From contig JAPLPA010000240.1 of NCBI GenBank assembly GCA_026400415.1, forward strand, positions 3,808-13,589: a stretch of 9,782 nucleotides of DNA, read 5' to 3'. Made by a program: the position numbers and the translations under genes. The notes below the pieces were generated by a model that saw nothing but the letters and a program-made list of their open reading frames with translations, ran no database searches and was not told where the DNA came from. Source of the DNA: Afipia sp. Its GTDB lineage: Bacteria; Pseudomonadota; Alphaproteobacteria; Rhizobiales; Xanthobacteraceae. Positions 1 through 6,783 of this stretch are shown here, piece after piece. Position 1 is the stretch's first letter. Each line of letters begins with the position of its first letter.

Positions 1-409
1 AGTTATCACCGACATTCTCGGCGGACGCATAGATTTTTATTTCTGTCCGTTGTCGACCGCACTTCCCCTCATCCGTGAGGGCCAGGTGCGTGCGCTGCTG
101 GTTTCAACGCCTGCGCGCGTGGCCGATTTGCCCGACGTGCCGACGCCGACGGATGCCGGTTTGACCAACGCCGACAGCTCGATCTGGTTTGGAGTCTTCG
201 TGCCGTCGAAAACGCCAAGAGATATTGTCGACAAGCTCTATGCGTCGGGCATGAAAGTGCTTGCGAAGCCGGAGATGCAAGCCGATCTGAAAAAGCTGGG
301 CGTCGAACCATGGTCGCCGCCGCTCACGCCGTCAGACATGGACGCGCTGGTAGCCAAGCAGACAGTGGATAGCGCAGCGCTGATCAAGGCAGCGGGCATC
401 AAGCAGTAG
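1..409 (+). CDS. Tripartite tricarboxylate transporter substrate-binding protein (Bug/TctC family), C-terminal part
   Basis: This is the 3' end of a periplasmic solute receptor whose start lies upstream of the window. The frame is open from base 2, ahead of the first in-frame ATG at 50. It reads VITDILGGRIDFYFCPLSTA, then a segment ending REGQVRALLVSTPAR, then LPDVPTPTDAGL, WFGVFVPSKTP and a final IKAAGIKQ before a TAG stop. These are the typical C-terminal landmarks of Bug/TctC receptors: the GGxxD segment, the G(K/Q)(L/V)RALxV strand, the LPDVPT loop, and W(F/Y)G(x)F(V/A)P. Such receptors bind carboxylates in the periplasm and pass them to TctAB-type permeases, or act as orphan receptors. 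Only about 135 residues are visible, so the signal peptide and most ligand-binding residues are missing. The ligand cannot be read from this fragment. Linkage to the C2-acid genes is suggestive only, because a terminator and a strand change separate them. Confidence 0.88.
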   Translation, partial: VITDILGGRIDFYFCPLSTALPLIREGQVRALLVSTPARVADLPDVPTPTDAGLTNADSSIWFGVFVPSKTPRDIVDKLYASGMKVLAKPEMQADLKKLGVEPWSPPLTPSDMDALVAKQTVDSAALIKAAGIKQ

Positions 410-428
410 TCGTTGCGATCCTGAAACG

Positions 429-456
429 AAACGGCCCCGGAAATCCGGGGCCGTTT
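429..456 (+). terminator. Rho-independent terminator, possibly bidirectional
   Basis: A perfect inverted repeat with 12-bp arms (AAACGGCCCCGG / CCGGGGCCGTTT) surrounds the loop AAAT. It starts 20 bases after the TAG of the solute receptor. On the plus strand the stem ends in TTT and runs into GTATTTG. On the minus strand it also ends in TTTCGTTTC, so it can stop transcripts arriving from the convergent LysR gene that ends at 502. Confidence 0.88.
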
Positions 457-501
457 GTATTTGAATAGCCAGATATTTTCAGGGTCGATCAGAATTGCCG
501 C

Positions 502-1395
502 CTAACTTTCCAGAGTCGGACCGACGTCACGCGCGATATCTACCAATGCGGATACCAATGACGTCATCGGATCGCGTTGCGGAATCACTAGCCCAACGCC
601 GTAAGTGATCAGCGGGTCGACAATTGGGATCGTTCGCACGGCGTCCGAAAATCCGAGCGTATCGGCGAGCTTCGCTGGCATCACGCTGGACCATCGCCCC
701 GTCTTGACGTGCGTGTAAAGCACGATCACCGAATTCGACGCTAGCGTCGGCTGCGCAACCGTGCCGGCGGCAAGAAGCGCGCGATCGATAATGCGGCGGT
801 TCTGCATGTCCGGCGTCAGCAGGCAAAGCGGAATTTGTCCGACTTCTGCCCACGTCACTTGCTTGCGGTCGCCAAACATTCCATCCGGCGACGTCAGCAG
901 ACGATAGCTCTCATTATAGAGCGGTATCGAACGCACTTTCCCCAATGGCTCATTGTCGAGATAGGTCAGCCCCGCATCGACTTCGAGATTTTCCAGAAGG
1001 CCAAGCACGTCGGACGACGTACAGGACACGATCTTGAAACGCACATTCGGATGGCGTTCGCGGAACGGCGTCGTCAGCGACGCCACCATTCCGAGCACCG
1101 TCGGGATCGCAGCGATGCGCAATTCGCCGGAAAGTCCCTCTTTGAGCGTATTGATTTCCTGGCGCATGCCGCGCACGTCGCCGACAATGCGGCGCGCCCA
1201 CTCCAGCGTGCGTTCGCCCTCCGGCGTGAAATCGACGAAACGCGATCCGCGCTGCACCAGCATCACGCCGAGATATTCTTCAAGCTGCTTCAGGCTTGTC
1301 GACATCGTCGGCTGCGTCACGCCGCAGGCTTCCGCGGCGCGGCCGAAATGCCGTTCCTTGGAGAGCGCAATCAAAAGTTCAAGCTTGTCGATCAA
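502..1395 (-). CDS. LysR-family transcriptional regulator, resembling formate-dehydrogenase-linked LysR proteins
   Basis: This is a LysR-type regulator of 297 residues if it starts at the TTG at 1395. The N-terminal winged helix covers about residues 1-60 (IDKLELLIALSKERHFGRAA, then ACGVTQPTMSTSLKQLEEYL). The effector-binding domain covers about 85-290 (GELRIAAIPTVLGMVASLTT, DAGLTYLDNEPLG, CLLTPDMQNRRIIDRAL, and a late GRWSSVMPAKLA). From memory, these motifs closely match the LysR protein usually found beside NAD-dependent formate dehydrogenase genes in alphaproteobacteria, but I could not run a search. The TTG is preferred because AAGGA lies 8 bases upstream and the protein then begins at the first conserved helix. 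The frame stays open back to an ATG at 1542, which overlaps the gcl stop as TGATG. That start would add 49 residues with no family resemblance and has no visible ribosome-binding site. The gene is downstream of gcl on the same strand and could be a co-transcribed or autoregulated regulator. Confidence 0.82.
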   Translation of the reverse strand: MIDKLELLIALSKERHFGRAAEACGVTQPTMSTSLKQLEEYLGVMLVQRGSRFVDFTPEGERTLEWARRIVGDVRGMRQEINTLKEGLSGELRIAAIPTVLGMVASLTTPFRERHPNVRFKIVSCTSSDVLGLLENLEVDAGLTYLDNEPLGKVRSIPLYNESYRLLTSPDGMFGDRKQVTWAEVGQIPLCLLTPDMQNRRIIDRALLAAGTVAQPTLASNSVIVLYTHVKTGRWSSVMPAKLADTLGFSDAVRTIPIVDPLITYGVGLVIPQRDPMTSLVSALVDIARDVGPTLES

Positions 1396-1410
1396 CTGGG
1401 AAATCCTTGC

Positions 1411-1440
1411 GTGGAGCACGCTGTCGTGTTGCTGCTCCAC
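1411..1440. promoter_or_regulatory. Inverted repeat upstream of the gcl-side LysR gene
   Basis: Eight-bp perfect arms GTGGAGCA and TGCTCCAC are separated by 14 bases, ending about 16 bases before the proposed TTG start. This could be an operator or a leader hairpin. There is no T-run, so it does not look like a terminator for gcl. A separate 10-bp palindrome CTCAATTGAG lies at 1525-1534. Function is inferred from position alone. If translation really starts at 1542, both would be coding sequence. Confidence 0.3.
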
Positions 1441-1541
1441 ATTGCCAAATATGCCGGGACTGCGCCATCCTGCCCCCGGTATTTCGCGTGAGCCGACGCC
1501 GTTTTCGGCCAGCAGCACGCCACTCTCAATTGAGTCTGCCA

Positions 1542-3341
1542 TCAGACCGGCAGCAGCGCGTCTTGGCGCCTGATATCGGCGCTTTGCGGCGTGGCATCAA
1601 GAGGCAGATCGAGCGTTTCCTCGAATTCGACGATGTTGTCGATCTCGGTTCCCATCGCGATATTGGTGACGCGCTCGAGAATGAATTCGACCACGACCGG
1701 CACGCTGTAGTCGCGCATCCACTGCCGCGCGGTGGCGAACGCCGTCTGCGAATCCTTCGGATCGGTGACGCGGATCGCCTTGCAGCCGAGGCCTTTGGCG
1801 ACCGCGACGTGATCGACGCCATAGACGCCGAGCTCTGGCGCGTTGATGTTCTCGAAGGACAGCTGCACGTGATAGTCCATCTCGAATCCACGTTGGGCCT
1901 GACGGATCAGTCCCAAATACGAATTGTTCACGACGACGTGGATATAAGGCAGCTTGAACTGCGCGCCGACGGCCAGCTCCTCGATCAGAAACTGAAAGTC
2001 ATAGTCGCCGGACAGCGCGACGATCTCGCGCGTTGGATCGGCGGCGCGGACGCCGAGTGCAGCCGGAAGAGTCCAGCCCAATGGTCCGGCCTGTCCGGCG
2101 TTGATCCAGTTGCGCGGCTTGTAGACGCCGAGGAATTGCGCGCCGGCAATTTGCGAGAGGCCGATCACGCTGACGTAACAGGTGTCGCGGCCGAACGCCT
2201 TGCTCATTTCTTCATAGACGCGCTGCGGCTTGATCGGCACGTTGTCGAAGTGACTCTTGCGCAACATGGTGCGCTTGCGATCCTGACAAGCCGCCGGCCA
2301 GGATTGACGTTCTTTTAGGCGGCCCGATTTACGCCATTCCTTCGCTACCGAGACGAACAGTTCGAGTGCGGCCTTCGCGTCTGACACGATGCCGAAATCC
2401 GGATTGAACACGCGGCCGATTTGGGTCGGCTCTATGTCGACGTGAACGAAAGTGCGGCCTTTTGTGTAAGTCTCGATCGAGCCGGTGTGACGATTGGCCC
2501 AGCGGTTGCCGATCCCGAGCACGAAATCGGAATCGAGCATGTTGGCGTTGCCGTAGCGGTGACTGGTTTGCAAACCGACCATTCCGGCCATCAGCACGTG
2601 ATCGTCGGGTATCGCGCCCCATCCCATCAGCGTCGGCACCACTGGGACATTCAGGATCTCGGCGAACTGTACGAGCAGATCGGACGCATCGGCGTTGATG
2701 ACGCCACCGCCCGCGACAATCAGCGGCCGTTCGGAGGCGTTGAGCATCTCGAGCGCCTTCTCGATCTGCCTGCGCGTCGCTACAGGTTTGTAAACAGCCA
2801 GCGGCTCGTAAGTTGATTCGTCGAACTCGATTTCGGCAAGTTGCACGTCGAGCGGCAAGTCGATCAGCACCGGACCGGGGCGTCCCGAACGCATCACATG
2901 AAATGCCTGGCTGAACACGCGCGGCACCAGCGCCGGTTCACGCACGGTGACGGCCCACTTGGTCACGGGCTTGGCGATGGATTCGATATCGACGGCCTGA
3001 AAATCTTCTTTATAAAGCCGCGCGCGCGGCGCCTGTCCTGTGATGCACAGGATCGGAATCGAATCCGCAATTGCCGAATAAAGCCCGGTAATCATGTCGG
3101 TGCCCGCCGGTCCTGACGTGCCGATGCAGACGCCGATATTGCCGGCCTTGGCGCGGGTGTAACCCTCGGCCATATGCGATGCGCCTTCGACGTGGCGCGC
3201 CAGAACGTGGTTGATCGAGCCGCGCTTCTTCAGCGCCGAGTAAAGCGGGTTGATCGCCGCGCCCGGCACGCCGAAGGCGCAGACGATTCCTTCTTTCTCC
3301 AGAATCCGCACCGCTGCATCGATCGCTCGCATCTTGGCCAT
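1542..3341 (-). CDS. gcl: Glyoxylate carboligase (tartronate-semialdehyde synthase)
   Basis: This 599-residue, cytosolic, thiamine-diphosphate (ThDP) and FAD-dependent enzyme condenses two glyoxylate molecules into tartronate semialdehyde and CO2, feeding the glycerate pathway. It matches E. coli Gcl (593 residues) along its whole length: the start MAKMRAIDAA, FGVPGAAINP, LARHVEGASHMAEGYTRA, GTSGPAGTDMITGLYSA, TGQAPRARLYKEDFQAVDIE, MAGMVGLQT, and GQAGPLGWTLPAALG. Valine 51 stands where most ThDP enzymes have the catalytic glutamate, which is the diagnostic feature of Gcl. The ThDP/Mg motif is GDYDFQ at 445-450, followed by NN at 472-473. The order is pyrimidine domain (about 1-180), FAD-type central domain (about 190-340) and pyrophosphate domain (about 370-560). 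The start at 3341 is chosen because AGGGA lies 8 bases upstream and it matches the E. coli N-terminus. Upstream in-frame ATGs at 3350 and 3380 fit worse. It lies between two LysR genes on the same strand and appears intact. Confidence 0.97.
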   Translation of the reverse strand: MAKMRAIDAAVRILEKEGIVCAFGVPGAAINPLYSALKKRGSINHVLARHVEGASHMAEGYTRAKAGNIGVCIGTSGPAGTDMITGLYSAIADSIPILCITGQAPRARLYKEDFQAVDIESIAKPVTKWAVTVREPALVPRVFSQAFHVMRSGRPGPVLIDLPLDVQLAEIEFDESTYEPLAVYKPVATRRQIEKALEMLNASERPLIVAGGGVINADASDLLVQFAEILNVPVVPTLMGWGAIPDDHVLMAGMVGLQTSHRYGNANMLDSDFVLGIGNRWANRHTGSIETYTKGRTFVHVDIEPTQIGRVFNPDFGIVSDAKAALELFVSVAKEWRKSGRLKERQSWPAACQDRKRTMLRKSHFDNVPIKPQRVYEEMSKAFGRDTCYVSVIGLSQIAGAQFLGVYKPRNWINAGQAGPLGWTLPAALGVRAADPTREIVALSGDYDFQFLIEELAVGAQFKLPYIHVVVNNSYLGLIRQAQRGFEMDYHVQLSFENINAPELGVYGVDHVAVAKGLGCKAIRVTDPKDSQTAFATARQWMRDYSVPVVVEFILERVTNIAMGTEIDNIVEFEETLDLPLDATPQSADIRRQDALLPV

Positions 3342-3396
3342 TGGAAACATCCCTCGCTGTGGATCGCGTGATGTTTGCAATGTGATGCATCGGCGC

Positions 3397-3413
3397 TTGT
3401 TTGCGAACGCAAG
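3397..3413. promoter_or_regulatory. Candidate LysR-type operator upstream of gcl
   Basis: The intergenic stretch 3342-3449 carries a dyad centred on TTGCGAACGCAA (3401-3412; arms TTGCG/CGCAA), flanked by outer CTTG and CAAG. It fits the loose T-N11-A LysR-box pattern and lies about 55-72 bases upstream of the gcl start, a usual place for LysR activator binding. Either flanking LysR protein could use it. No convincing -35/-10 pair was recognised nearby. Confidence 0.3.
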
Positions 3414-3449
3414 GCAGCCGATTTCACTTATTCCGATTTGGCAATCGCA

Positions 3450-4376
3450 TCAATGTTGTGGCGAATGGCTGCGCTCGGCATCCCACCATTCGCCTTCGAA
3501 ACGCGGAAGCAGGAAGCGTATGAATGCGCCGACTTTCTCCGGCACCAGTTTCGGCGACGGGAACACCGCGTGAAGTTCCTGCTGCGGCAGGAGGTAGTCT
3601 TCGAGCACGGGAACGACTCGCCCGGATTTGATTGATGGCGACGCGACATAAAGCGGCAGGATCGCGATGCCCTGGCTGAGATGCACGGCGGATAATACAG
3701 TCGAGAGATTGTTCGAGCGCAGGCGCCCGTTGGCAATGATGACGTGGTTCTTGCCCTCGCGTGAACGCAACTGCCATACGGCATCGCCCTGGACGCTCGA
3801 ATAAACAATGCAGTCATGATCGTTGAGGTTCTCAGGGATTTGCGGCGCGCCTTGTTCGGCGAGATAGGCAGGCGAGGCGACCATCACCCACGGATTAGAG
3901 CCGATGTAGCGGCCGCCCAAAGACGAGTCTGCGAGCCGCCCCATCCGCAGCGCGATGTCGATACCGCGCGACACCAGATCGACATAGGCGTCTTCGCAAG
4001 TGATGTCGATTTTGAGTTGCGGATGTTCGCGCATGAAATCGATCAGTATCGGTGAGATGATGCGGCGTCCGAACGCCACCGACGTCGAGACGCGCAGCGT
4101 CCCCGACAGTCCCTCGCTGCGGTGGCCTACGATTGCGCTGGCATCGTCGACTTCTTTGAGGATGACTTTGCAACGCTCGTAATAAAGGCCGCCGGCCTCG
4201 GTCAGACTGACGCCGCGAGTGTTGCGATTGAGCAGCCGCGCACCGAGATGGGATTCCAGCCAGCCGATTTGCTTGGTCGCGGTGGATTGCGAGACTGTCA
4301 GGTCGTCGGCGGCTTTGGAAAAGCTGCCGAGTTCGACCACGCGGGTGAATATGCGGATGCCGGTGAGATGATCCAT
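3450..4376 (-). CDS. LysR-family transcriptional regulator (CrgA/DsdC-like group)
   Basis: This is a 308-residue LysR-type regulator. The winged helix-turn-helix covers about residues 1-62: MDHLTGIRIFTRVVELGSFS, then KAADDLTVSQSTATKQIGWL, ESHLGARLLNR, and LTEAG. The effector domain covers about 88-295 (GTLRVSTSVAFGRRIISPIL, DYLLPQQELHAVFPSPKLVP). The acidic-residue pattern VDLVSRGIDIALRMGRLADS is typical of the CrgA-like LysR subgroup, which regulates diverse targets, so the effector cannot be predicted. The start at 4376 has no clear Shine-Dalgarno sequence, but it sits at the expected distance from the HTH and no better in-frame start is seen. It is followed after 108 bases by gcl on the same strand, so it may control or be co-transcribed with gcl. 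It is insulated from the upstream synthetase by the terminator at 4421-4450. It ends with the unusual tail EWWDAERSHSPQH. Confidence 0.88.
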   Translation of the reverse strand: MDHLTGIRIFTRVVELGSFSKAADDLTVSQSTATKQIGWLESHLGARLLNRNTRGVSLTEAGGLYYERCKVILKEVDDASAIVGHRSEGLSGTLRVSTSVAFGRRIISPILIDFMREHPQLKIDITCEDAYVDLVSRGIDIALRMGRLADSSLGGRYIGSNPWVMVASPAYLAEQGAPQIPENLNDHDCIVYSSVQGDAVWQLRSREGKNHVIIANGRLRSNNLSTVLSAVHLSQGIAILPLYVASPSIKSGRVVPVLEDYLLPQQELHAVFPSPKLVPEKVGAFIRFLLPRFEGEWWDAERSHSPQH

Positions 4377-4420
4377 GTCATTGAGCCGCGGGTTGAGCGA
4401 TCAAGCGGATCGGAAAAGAA

Positions 4421-4450
4421 AATGCCGCTCCGGATGACCGGAGCGGCATT
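4421..4450 (-). terminator. Rho-independent terminator of the acyl-CoA synthetase gene
   Basis: A perfect inverted repeat with 13-bp arms (AATGCCGCTCCGG / CCGGAGCGGCATT) surrounds a 4-base loop. It begins 9 bases beyond the stop codon at 4460. Read on the minus strand, the stem is followed by TTCTTTTCCG, a usable U-rich tail. It separates the synthetase from the LysR gene that starts at 4376, so these two genes are probably not one transcript. Confidence 0.92.
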
Positions 4451-4459
4451 GTGTTTGTC

Positions 4460-6589
4460 TTAGAGCAAGCCCGCGCCGCGAGCCCATTTGTATTTCGCGC
4501 CCAGCACTTCGACCGGAATTTCGGTCGAATAGGCGTAAGCCGGAATGCCGTTCTGGTAGAGATATTCCGCGGCTTCCTCGACTTCGACGTCGCCTGCGAG
4601 TGACGCGACGATCGGCTTCTCGATGCCCTTCGCCTTCATCTCGTTCTTGATCTCGACCATGTTCTTCGCAAACACCATCGGCGGTGTCACGATTGTGTGC
4701 CAATAGCCGAGGATCAGCGAGTGAATGCGCTCATCCGACAGGCCGAGCTTCACGGTGTTGACGTAAGTGATCGGCGGCTCGCCGCCGGTGATGTCGACTG
4801 GGTTGCCCGCGGCACCGAACGGCGGAATGAATTTGCGGAACGCCGCATCGAGATCCGGCGGCATCGCCATCAGCGACAGGCCGTTGTCGACAACAGCGTC
4901 GGACAGCAACACGCCCGAGCCGCCGGCACCGGTAATGATGAGCACGTTCTCGCCCTTCGGCGTCGGCAGCACAGGGATGCCGCGCGCGAATTCGAGAAGC
5001 TGACGCAGCGAACGGGCACGAATGACGCCTGACTGTGCAAGCACGTCTTCGTAGATCTTGTCGTTGCCGGCGAGCGCGCCGGTATGCGACGACGCCGCCT
5101 TTGCGCCCGCCGAGGTGCGGCCGGCTTTGAGAACGACAACCGGCTTCTTTTTTGAGACGCGCTTGGCGGCTTCTGCGAACGCGCGGCCGTCTTTCAGATC
5201 TTCGCAATGCTGCGCGATGATCGTGGTGTTCGGGTCCTGCTCGAAGAACGCAAGCAGATCATCTTCGTCGATGTCCGACTTGTTGCCGAGACCCACAATG
5301 GCGGAGACGCCCATCTTGGCCGAGCGCGAGAATCCGATGATCGCCATGCCGATGCCGCCGGACTGCGACGACAGTGCCGCCGAGCCCTTCACATCGTAAG
5401 CGGTACAGAACGTCGCGCAGAGATTTGCCGGCGTGTAGTAGAAGCCGTAAATGTTCGGACCCATCAGACGAATATTGTATTTCAATCCGACCTTGACGAT
5501 TTCTTCCTGCAGCTCGGGCGCGCCGGCCTCCGCAAAACCCGACGGAATCAGAACGGCGCCCGGAATTTTCTTCTCACCGCATTCGACGAGCGCGCCGGCC
5601 ACGAACTTCGCAGGAATCGCAAATACCGCGACGTCAATCACGCCCGGCACGTCCTTGACGCTCTTATAGGCCTTGCGGCCCATGATCTCGTCGGCCTTAG
5701 GATGGATCGGATAGATGTCGCCTTTATATCCGCCGTTGATGAGGTTCTTCATCACCGAGTTGCCGATCTTGCCGTCTTCGGCCGAGGCGCCGACCACGGC
5801 AACCGACTTCGGCATCATGATGCGGTTCATCGCGGTGACGATTTCAGCATTCGACCTTGGAGCAGGGCGCGGCTTGTAATCGAAGTCGACGACAATGCGC
5901 ACGTCGGCCGCAATCGCGTCTTTCTTGGTGGCGAACACGGGGTTCAAATCGAGTTCGACGATTTCTTGGAAGTCGGTGACGAGCTGCGAGACCTTCACGA
6001 TGACGTCGGCCAGCGCGTCGCGATTGACAGGATCGCCGCCGCGCACGCCGTGCAGCATTTCCTTGGCCTGAATGCCGTCGAGCATCGACAGCGCATCGGC
6101 TTTGGTGGCGGGCGCGAGGCGGAATGTCACGTCCTTCAGCACTTCGACCAGAACGCCGCCGAGACCGAAGGCAACAAGTTTGCCGAACGACCCGTCGGTG
6201 ATCGAGCCGACGATCACCTCAGTGCCACCCATCAGCATCTGCTGGACCTGCACGCCTTCGATCTTGGCATCGGCCTTGTATTTCTTCGCGTTGGCGAGAA
6301 TTTGGTCGTAGGCCTTTTCGGCCGCGCCCGCGTCCTTGACGCCAACCATGACGCCGCCGGCTTCGGTCTTGTGGAGAATGTCCGGCGAGACGATTTTCAT
6401 GACGACCGGGAAGCCCATGCCGCCCGCCATCTTGGCCGCCTCAGCGCCGGATTTTGCGACACCCTCTTTAGGCACGGGAATCCCGTAAGCGTCGCAGACC
6501 AGTTTGCCTTCCGGTGCGGTGAGACTGGTGCGTTTGTCCGCCTTTACGGCATCAAGAATCTTGCGAACATCGGTTTTGGCCTGCGACAT
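4460..6589 (-). CDS. NDP-forming acyl-CoA synthetase (acetate--CoA ligase, ADP-forming type; fused ATP-grasp + CoA-ligase)
   Basis: This 709-residue enzyme has the order ATP-grasp first, CoA-ligase second. The ATP-grasp_5 domain (about 10-235) carries FPVVMKIVSPDILHKTEAGG, GGVLVEVLKDVTFRLAP and ELDLNPV. A Rossmann-type CoA-binding domain (about 255-385) carries VAVVGASAEDGKIGN and GPNIYG. A succinyl-CoA-ligase-like domain (about 400-540) follows, then a C-terminal domain to 709 (ITGAGGSGVLLSD, GNPVDITGG). The phosphohistidine expected for this family is His502 in SSHTGALAG. Family members interconvert acyl-CoA + ADP + Pi and acid + CoA + ATP. The start at 6589 is chosen because GGGGAG lies 6 bases upstream; a longer start at 6610 has no such site and contains this one. 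It is transcribed divergently from the GntR-oxc-frc genes and shares their control region, so a role in activating or discharging oxalate, formate or another C2/C1 acid is likely but unproven. It appears intact. Confidence 0.9.
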   Translation of the reverse strand: MSQAKTDVRKILDAVKADKRTSLTAPEGKLVCDAYGIPVPKEGVAKSGAEAAKMAGGMGFPVVMKIVSPDILHKTEAGGVMVGVKDAGAAEKAYDQILANAKKYKADAKIEGVQVQQMLMGGTEVIVGSITDGSFGKLVAFGLGGVLVEVLKDVTFRLAPATKADALSMLDGIQAKEMLHGVRGGDPVNRDALADVIVKVSQLVTDFQEIVELDLNPVFATKKDAIAADVRIVVDFDYKPRPAPRSNAEIVTAMNRIMMPKSVAVVGASAEDGKIGNSVMKNLINGGYKGDIYPIHPKADEIMGRKAYKSVKDVPGVIDVAVFAIPAKFVAGALVECGEKKIPGAVLIPSGFAEAGAPELQEEIVKVGLKYNIRLMGPNIYGFYYTPANLCATFCTAYDVKGSAALSSQSGGIGMAIIGFSRSAKMGVSAIVGLGNKSDIDEDDLLAFFEQDPNTTIIAQHCEDLKDGRAFAEAAKRVSKKKPVVVLKAGRTSAGAKAASSHTGALAGNDKIYEDVLAQSGVIRARSLRQLLEFARGIPVLPTPKGENVLIITGAGGSGVLLSDAVVDNGLSLMAMPPDLDAAFRKFIPPFGAAGNPVDITGGEPPITYVNTVKLGLSDERIHSLILGYWHTIVTPPMVFAKNMVEIKNEMKAKGIEKPIVASLAGDVEVEEAAEYLYQNGIPAYAYSTEIPVEVLGAKYKWARGAGLL

Positions 6590-6612
6590 CTTTTTCTCCC
6601 CATGGCGCATAT

Positions 6613-6659
6613 TTTATAGTGGTTACTGGCATTTGGTATGCCAAGAACAATGTTGTCAA
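6613..6659 (-). promoter_or_regulatory. Candidate promoter(s) of the acyl-CoA synthetase gene
   Basis: On the minus strand a perfect TTGACA (6659-6654) is followed after 17 bases by a weak CCAAAT (6636-6631). A better -10-like TATAAA (6618-6613) lies closer to the gene but has no good -35 partner. In either reading the repeat at 6626-6648 overlaps the promoter, which fits repression by a bound regulator. The exact start of transcription cannot be decided from sequence. Confidence 0.4.
6626..6648 (+). promoter_or_regulatory. Candidate GntR operator, copy 1
   Basis: This 23-bp element matches copy 2 (6708-6730) at 20 of 23 positions. It contains TTGGTATGCCAA (6633-6644, arms TTGG/CCAA) nested in a larger dyad TGGCAT-N5-ATGCCA. 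Short TGG-TATG-CCA type palindromes are the usual operator form for FCD-type GntR regulators, and such a regulator is encoded just downstream. It overlaps the likely promoter of the divergent synthetase. Confidence 0.62.
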
Positions 6660-6699
6660 GCGGTTCATTTGGCTGCGGTGCAACGAAACATCCGGCTCC

Positions 6700-6737
6700 T
6701 TGACACTTTGGCATGTGGCATGCCAAGAACCTTAATA
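6700..6737 (+). promoter_or_regulatory. Candidate promoter of the GntR-oxc-frc genes
   Basis: TTGACA at 6700-6705 lies immediately before operator copy 2, so the spacer and -10 position (CCAAGA at 17 bases) fall inside the palindrome. An alternative is TTGGCA (6708-6713) with TTAATA (6732-6737) at 18 bases. Neither -10 is good. In both readings a protein on copy 2 would block RNA polymerase, consistent with autorepression by the GntR protein. Confidence 0.35.
6708..6730 (+). promoter_or_regulatory. Candidate GntR operator, copy 2
   Basis: This is the second copy of the 23-bp element, in the same orientation and 82 bp from copy 1. It contains a perfect dyad TTGGCATG-TGG-CATGCCAA (8-bp arms) that includes the palindrome TGGCATGCCA. 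It ends, like copy 1, in ATGCCAAGAAC. It lies about 54 bases upstream of the GntR start, in the position expected of an autoregulatory site. Confidence 0.65.
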
Positions 6738-6783
6738 ACGTCCTCGTGGTATCACTATGTGTCCAGAGTGGCGAGGTGATTCA

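Noticed and set aside
1296..2318. 340-codon open frame on the plus strand across LysR and gcl
   Set aside because: It spans the antisense of two confident genes and shows no domain; it is a codon-bias shadow.
1542..3341. Loss of the catalytic glutamate in the Gcl thiamine-diphosphate site (Val51)
   Set aside because: It looks like a lesion, but valine at this position is the known normal state of glyoxylate carboligases.
6590..6610. Longer start for the synthetase at 6610 (MRHGEKK)
   Set aside because: These codons contain the GGGGAG ribosome-binding site of the ATG at 6589 and have no site of their own.
5207..6619. 470-codon open frame on the plus strand opposite the acyl-CoA synthetase
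   Set aside because: It lies wholly antisense to a gene with clear family motifs. Its product is rich in His, Arg and Asp with no recognisable domain, as expected from the complement of biased codons.
6757..6783. Longer start for the GntR regulator at 6757
   Set aside because: No ribosome-binding site precedes it, while GAGGTG is well placed for the ATG at 6784.
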